Assembly (NCBI GenBank): GCA_021731425.1
Contig: JAKFXJ010000156.1
Span: 1 to 8,290 of the forward strand
Direction: 5' to 3'
Source: Limnohabitans sp.
Lineage (GTDB): Bacteria; Pseudomonadota; Gammaproteobacteria; Burkholderiales; Burkholderiaceae_C
DNA length: 8,290 nucleotides
The position numbers were made by a program, and so were the translations under genes. Shown one piece after another: positions 6,349 through 8,290 of this stretch. Position 1 is the first letter of the stretch. Every line of letters starts with the position of its first letter. The notes beneath the pieces were generated by a model. The model saw nothing but the letters and a program-made list of their open reading frames with translations. It had not been told where the DNA came from and did not search any database.

Positions 6349-8019
6349 ATGAGCACCACCACCATTTATGTAGCCCGCGAAATCATCACCATGAACCCCA
6401 TGCAGGCCTCGGCCACGCATGTGGCGGTGCGCGATGGCCGAATTCTGGGCGTGGGCCAGCTGGACGAACTGGTCCAGTGGGGCGACTACACCCTGGACAC
6501 CCGCTTTGCCGACTGCACGCTGATGCCGGGCCTGATCGAAGGCCACTGTCACCTGAAGGAAGGCGGCATGTGGGACCTGGAGTACCTGGGCTGGTTTGAC
6601 CGCCTGAACCCCTGGGGCCAGACCGTCAAGGGCCTGCGCTCCATGGAGGCGGTGGTGCAACGCCTGATCGAGATTGACCGCAAGATGCAGCAGGACGGCG
6701 AACCTGCCGACAAACCCTTGCTGGCCTGGGGGTTCGACCCGATTTATTTTGGCGGCGAGCGCATGACGGTGGACCACCTTGACCGCGCCAGCAGCACCCG
6801 CCCCATCGTGATTGCGCACGCCAACGGCCACCTGATGAACGTCAACAGCCCCATGCTGCGCATCGCCGACATTGACGAAGACATCGAAGTTGAAGGCGTC
6901 GTCAAGTTCAAGGATGGCCCTCGCAAGGGTCACCCCAATGGCGAGCTGCAAGAGCCGGCCGCCATGCACCTGGTCATGCGCCATGTGGGCACGGCCGGGC
7001 TCATGTCGCCCATGGACGAAACCGGCATGATGAACTTTGCGCGCCTGGCCAAGATGCAGGGCGTGACCACCGCCACCGACCTGGTCAACACCCTGAGCGA
7101 AGCCGACTGCGCGGTGCTGGAATCGGCCCTGGCCCAAGACGAATGCTGCGTGCGCATCCTGCCCGCCTTCAAGGCTTTTCATGGCACGCACGGTGCCACG
7201 CAAGGCGCCGAGCACGTCAACCAGATGAAAAAGCGCAACACCGACAAGCTGCGCTACGGCCTGGTAAAGATGATGCTGGACGGCTCGATTCAGGGCTTTT
7301 CAGCGCGCATGCGCTGGCCCGGCCACTTCAACGGCGCACCCAACGGCATCTGGGTCACAGCGCCTAGCCAGTACGAAGCCGATTTCGAAATCTACCACCG
7401 CGCGGGCCTGCTCATCCACACCCACACCAACGGCGATGAAGCCAGCCTGGCGGCGATTGACGCGGTGGAACGTGTGCTTGCCCGCGCCCCGCGCACCGAC
7501 CACCGCCACACCCTGCAACACGCGCAAATGGTCGATGCCCCGATGTTCCGCCGCATGGCCAGTCTGGGCCTGTGCGTCAACCTGTTTGCCAACCACCTGT
7601 GGTACTGGGGCGACCAGCATTACGAAATGACCATGGGCCCCGACCGCGCCCACCGGCTCGATGCCTGCGCCAGCGCCCTGGCCGCCGGGGTGCCCTTGGC
7701 CATCCACTCGGACGCCCCGGTCACGCCGCTGGGCCCGCTGTTCACCGCTTGGTGCGCCGTCAACCGCATCACACCCAAAGGCCGCCTGCTGGGCGAAAAA
7801 GAACGCCTGACGGTACCGCAAGCCCTGCACGCCATCACCCTGGGCGCGGCCTGGACCCTGAAGATGGACCACGAAATCGGCAGCATCGAAGTGGGCAAAC
7901 GTGCCGACTTTTGCGTGCTGCTGGACAACCCGCTGACCCTGGGCGCCGAAAAGCTCAAGGATGCCCGGGTCTGGGGCACCGTGTTGGGCGGCCAGGTTTT
8001 CCCATCGCAAGTGGCCTGA
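6349..8019 (+). CDS. Metal-dependent amidohydrolase, Amidohydro_3 (YtcJ/NfdA-like) group
   Basis: This is probably a cytoplasmic hydrolase cleaving an amide, formamide or related C-N bond; 556 residues, no signal peptide. The N-terminal beta domain reads IYVAREIITMNP...HVAVRDGRILGVG, followed by MPGLIEGHCHL with the metal-binding HxH pair H66 and H68. A conserved NGHLMNVNS stretch is at 159-167. VKMMLDGS (306-313) has K307, the candidate bridging, possibly carboxylated lysine. Further metal or active-site candidates are H357 and H359 in IHTHTNGD, H391 in LQHAQM and D455 in HSDAPVTPLGP. The C-terminus GSIEVGKRADFCVLLDNPL (511-529) is the usual closing beta element. All expected ligands are present, so it should be active. 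The start follows GAGGAG. Its place behind the importer suggests it acts on the imported compound. Substrates of this group vary widely and cannot be named here. Confidence 0.9.
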   Translation: MSTTTIYVAREIITMNPMQASATHVAVRDGRILGVGQLDELVQWGDYTLDTRFADCTLMPGLIEGHCHLKEGGMWDLEYLGWFDRLNPWGQTVKGLRSMEAVVQRLIEIDRKMQQDGEPADKPLLAWGFDPIYFGGERMTVDHLDRASSTRPIVIAHANGHLMNVNSPMLRIADIDEDIEVEGVVKFKDGPRKGHPNGELQEPAAMHLVMRHVGTAGLMSPMDETGMMNFARLAKMQGVTTATDLVNTLSEADCAVLESALAQDECCVRILPAFKAFHGTHGATQGAEHVNQMKKRNTDKLRYGLVKMMLDGSIQGFSARMRWPGHFNGAPNGIWVTAPSQYEADFEIYHRAGLLIHTHTNGDEASLAAIDAVERVLARAPRTDHRHTLQHAQMVDAPMFRRMASLGLCVNLFANHLWYWGDQHYEMTMGPDRAHRLDACASALAAGVPLAIHSDAPVTPLGPLFTAWCAVNRITPKGRLLGEKERLTVPQALHAITLGAAWTLKMDHEIGSIEVGKRADFCVLLDNPLTLGAEKLKDARVWGTVLGGQVFPSQVA

Positions 8020-8048
8020 TCAAGGCCCTGCTGCCGGCTGCGTTCAAC

Positions 8049-8290
8049 ATGCACAAGCCCCCGACACCGCCCCGCATTCCCCTGACCGTGATTGGTGGAT
8101 TTTTGGGCGCAGGCAAAACCAGTTTGCTGGTGCATTGGCTAAAGCAAGCACAGGGACAGCGCATTGCGGTACTGGTCAACGACTTTGGCGCCATCAACAT
8201 CGACGCCGAACTGCTGAGTGAAAGCAACAGCGACACCATCGCGCTGAGCAACGGTTGCGTCTGCTGCCAAATTGGCGGCGACCTGAGCCA
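8049..8290 (+). CDS. CobW/COG0523-type GTPase, N-terminal part (3' end outside window)
   Basis: Eighty complete residues are visible before the window ends. They begin MHKPPTPPRIPLTVIGG and include a G-domain P-loop GFLGAGKT at 17-24, the segment VNDFGAINIDAELL (43-56) and NGCVCC (68-73), whose CxCC (C70, C72, C73) is the metal-binding motif of this family. Members are G3E-family metal chaperones or metal-insertion GTPases for zinc, cobalt or other metals. The subgroup cannot be assigned from this part. The ATG at 8049 is 29 bases after the amidohydrolase stop. The ribosome binding site is weak, so translation may depend on the upstream gene or on an alternative start. There is no terminator in the gap, so co-transcription with the amidohydrolase is likely. 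Confidence 0.9.
   Translation, partial: MHKPPTPPRIPLTVIGGFLGAGKTSLLVHWLKQAQGQRIAVLVNDFGAINIDAELLSESNSDTIALSNGCVCCQIGGDLS

Noticed and set aside
4237..6365. Two long minus-strand frames (352 and 361 residues) opposite the ATPase genes, and a similar 328-residue frame at 750-1736.
   Set aside because: They mirror well-recognised plus-strand genes, are rich in His, Gln, Ala and Gly as GC-biased antisense frames are, and show no recognisable domain.
5974..8019. A 681-residue open frame that would fuse 125 extra residues to the amidohydrolase.
   Set aside because: The upstream part lies over the ATPase gene in another frame and has low-complexity, shadow-like composition. GAGGAG at 6336-6341 places the start at 6349.
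8013..8027. Possible hairpin GGCCT...AGGCC at the end of the amidohydrolase gene.
   Set aside because: It has only 5 base pairs with a 5-base loop and no T run, so it does not support a terminator.

Overview
The window looks like a piece of a GC-rich betaproteobacterial chromosome, most likely Burkholderiales and Comamonadaceae-like. That placement is an inference from base composition, codon choice and the style of the GMP reductase and ABC proteins, not from a marker gene. All recognised genes lie on the + strand and are tightly packed. I see no RNA genes, insertion sequences, CRISPR arrays or phage genes.

Layout: (1) positions 2-400 hold the C-terminal part of GMP reductase (guaC), closed by a strong intrinsic terminator at 422-451. 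(2) Positions 452-701 form a non-coding control region with a tandem GTGAA...CTAG repeat, an AT-rich stretch that could hold a promoter, and a good ribosome binding site. (3) Positions 702-6317 encode a complete five-component peptide/nickel-type ABC importer: a family 5 solute-binding protein, two permeases and two ATPases. Three of the four junctions are close (two ATGA overlaps and one short gap). The exception is the 88-base gap after the binding-protein gene, which starts with a small hairpin over the stop codon. (4) Positions 6349-8019 encode a cytoplasmic metal-dependent amidohydrolase of the Amidohydro_3 (YtcJ/NfdA-like) group, 31 bases behind the second ATPase and with its own strong ribosome binding site. 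(5) Position 8049 to the window end holds the N-terminus of a CobW/COG0523-type GTPase, running off the edge.

Taken together, 702-8019 reads as one transcription unit for uptake and hydrolysis. The binding protein would capture a peptide-like or amide-containing small molecule in the periplasm, the permeases and ATPases would import it, and the amidohydrolase would cleave an amide-type bond in the cytoplasm. The COG0523 GTPase that follows in the same direction without a terminator could supply metal to the amidohydrolase, but that is a hypothesis. The substrate cannot be read from the sequence.
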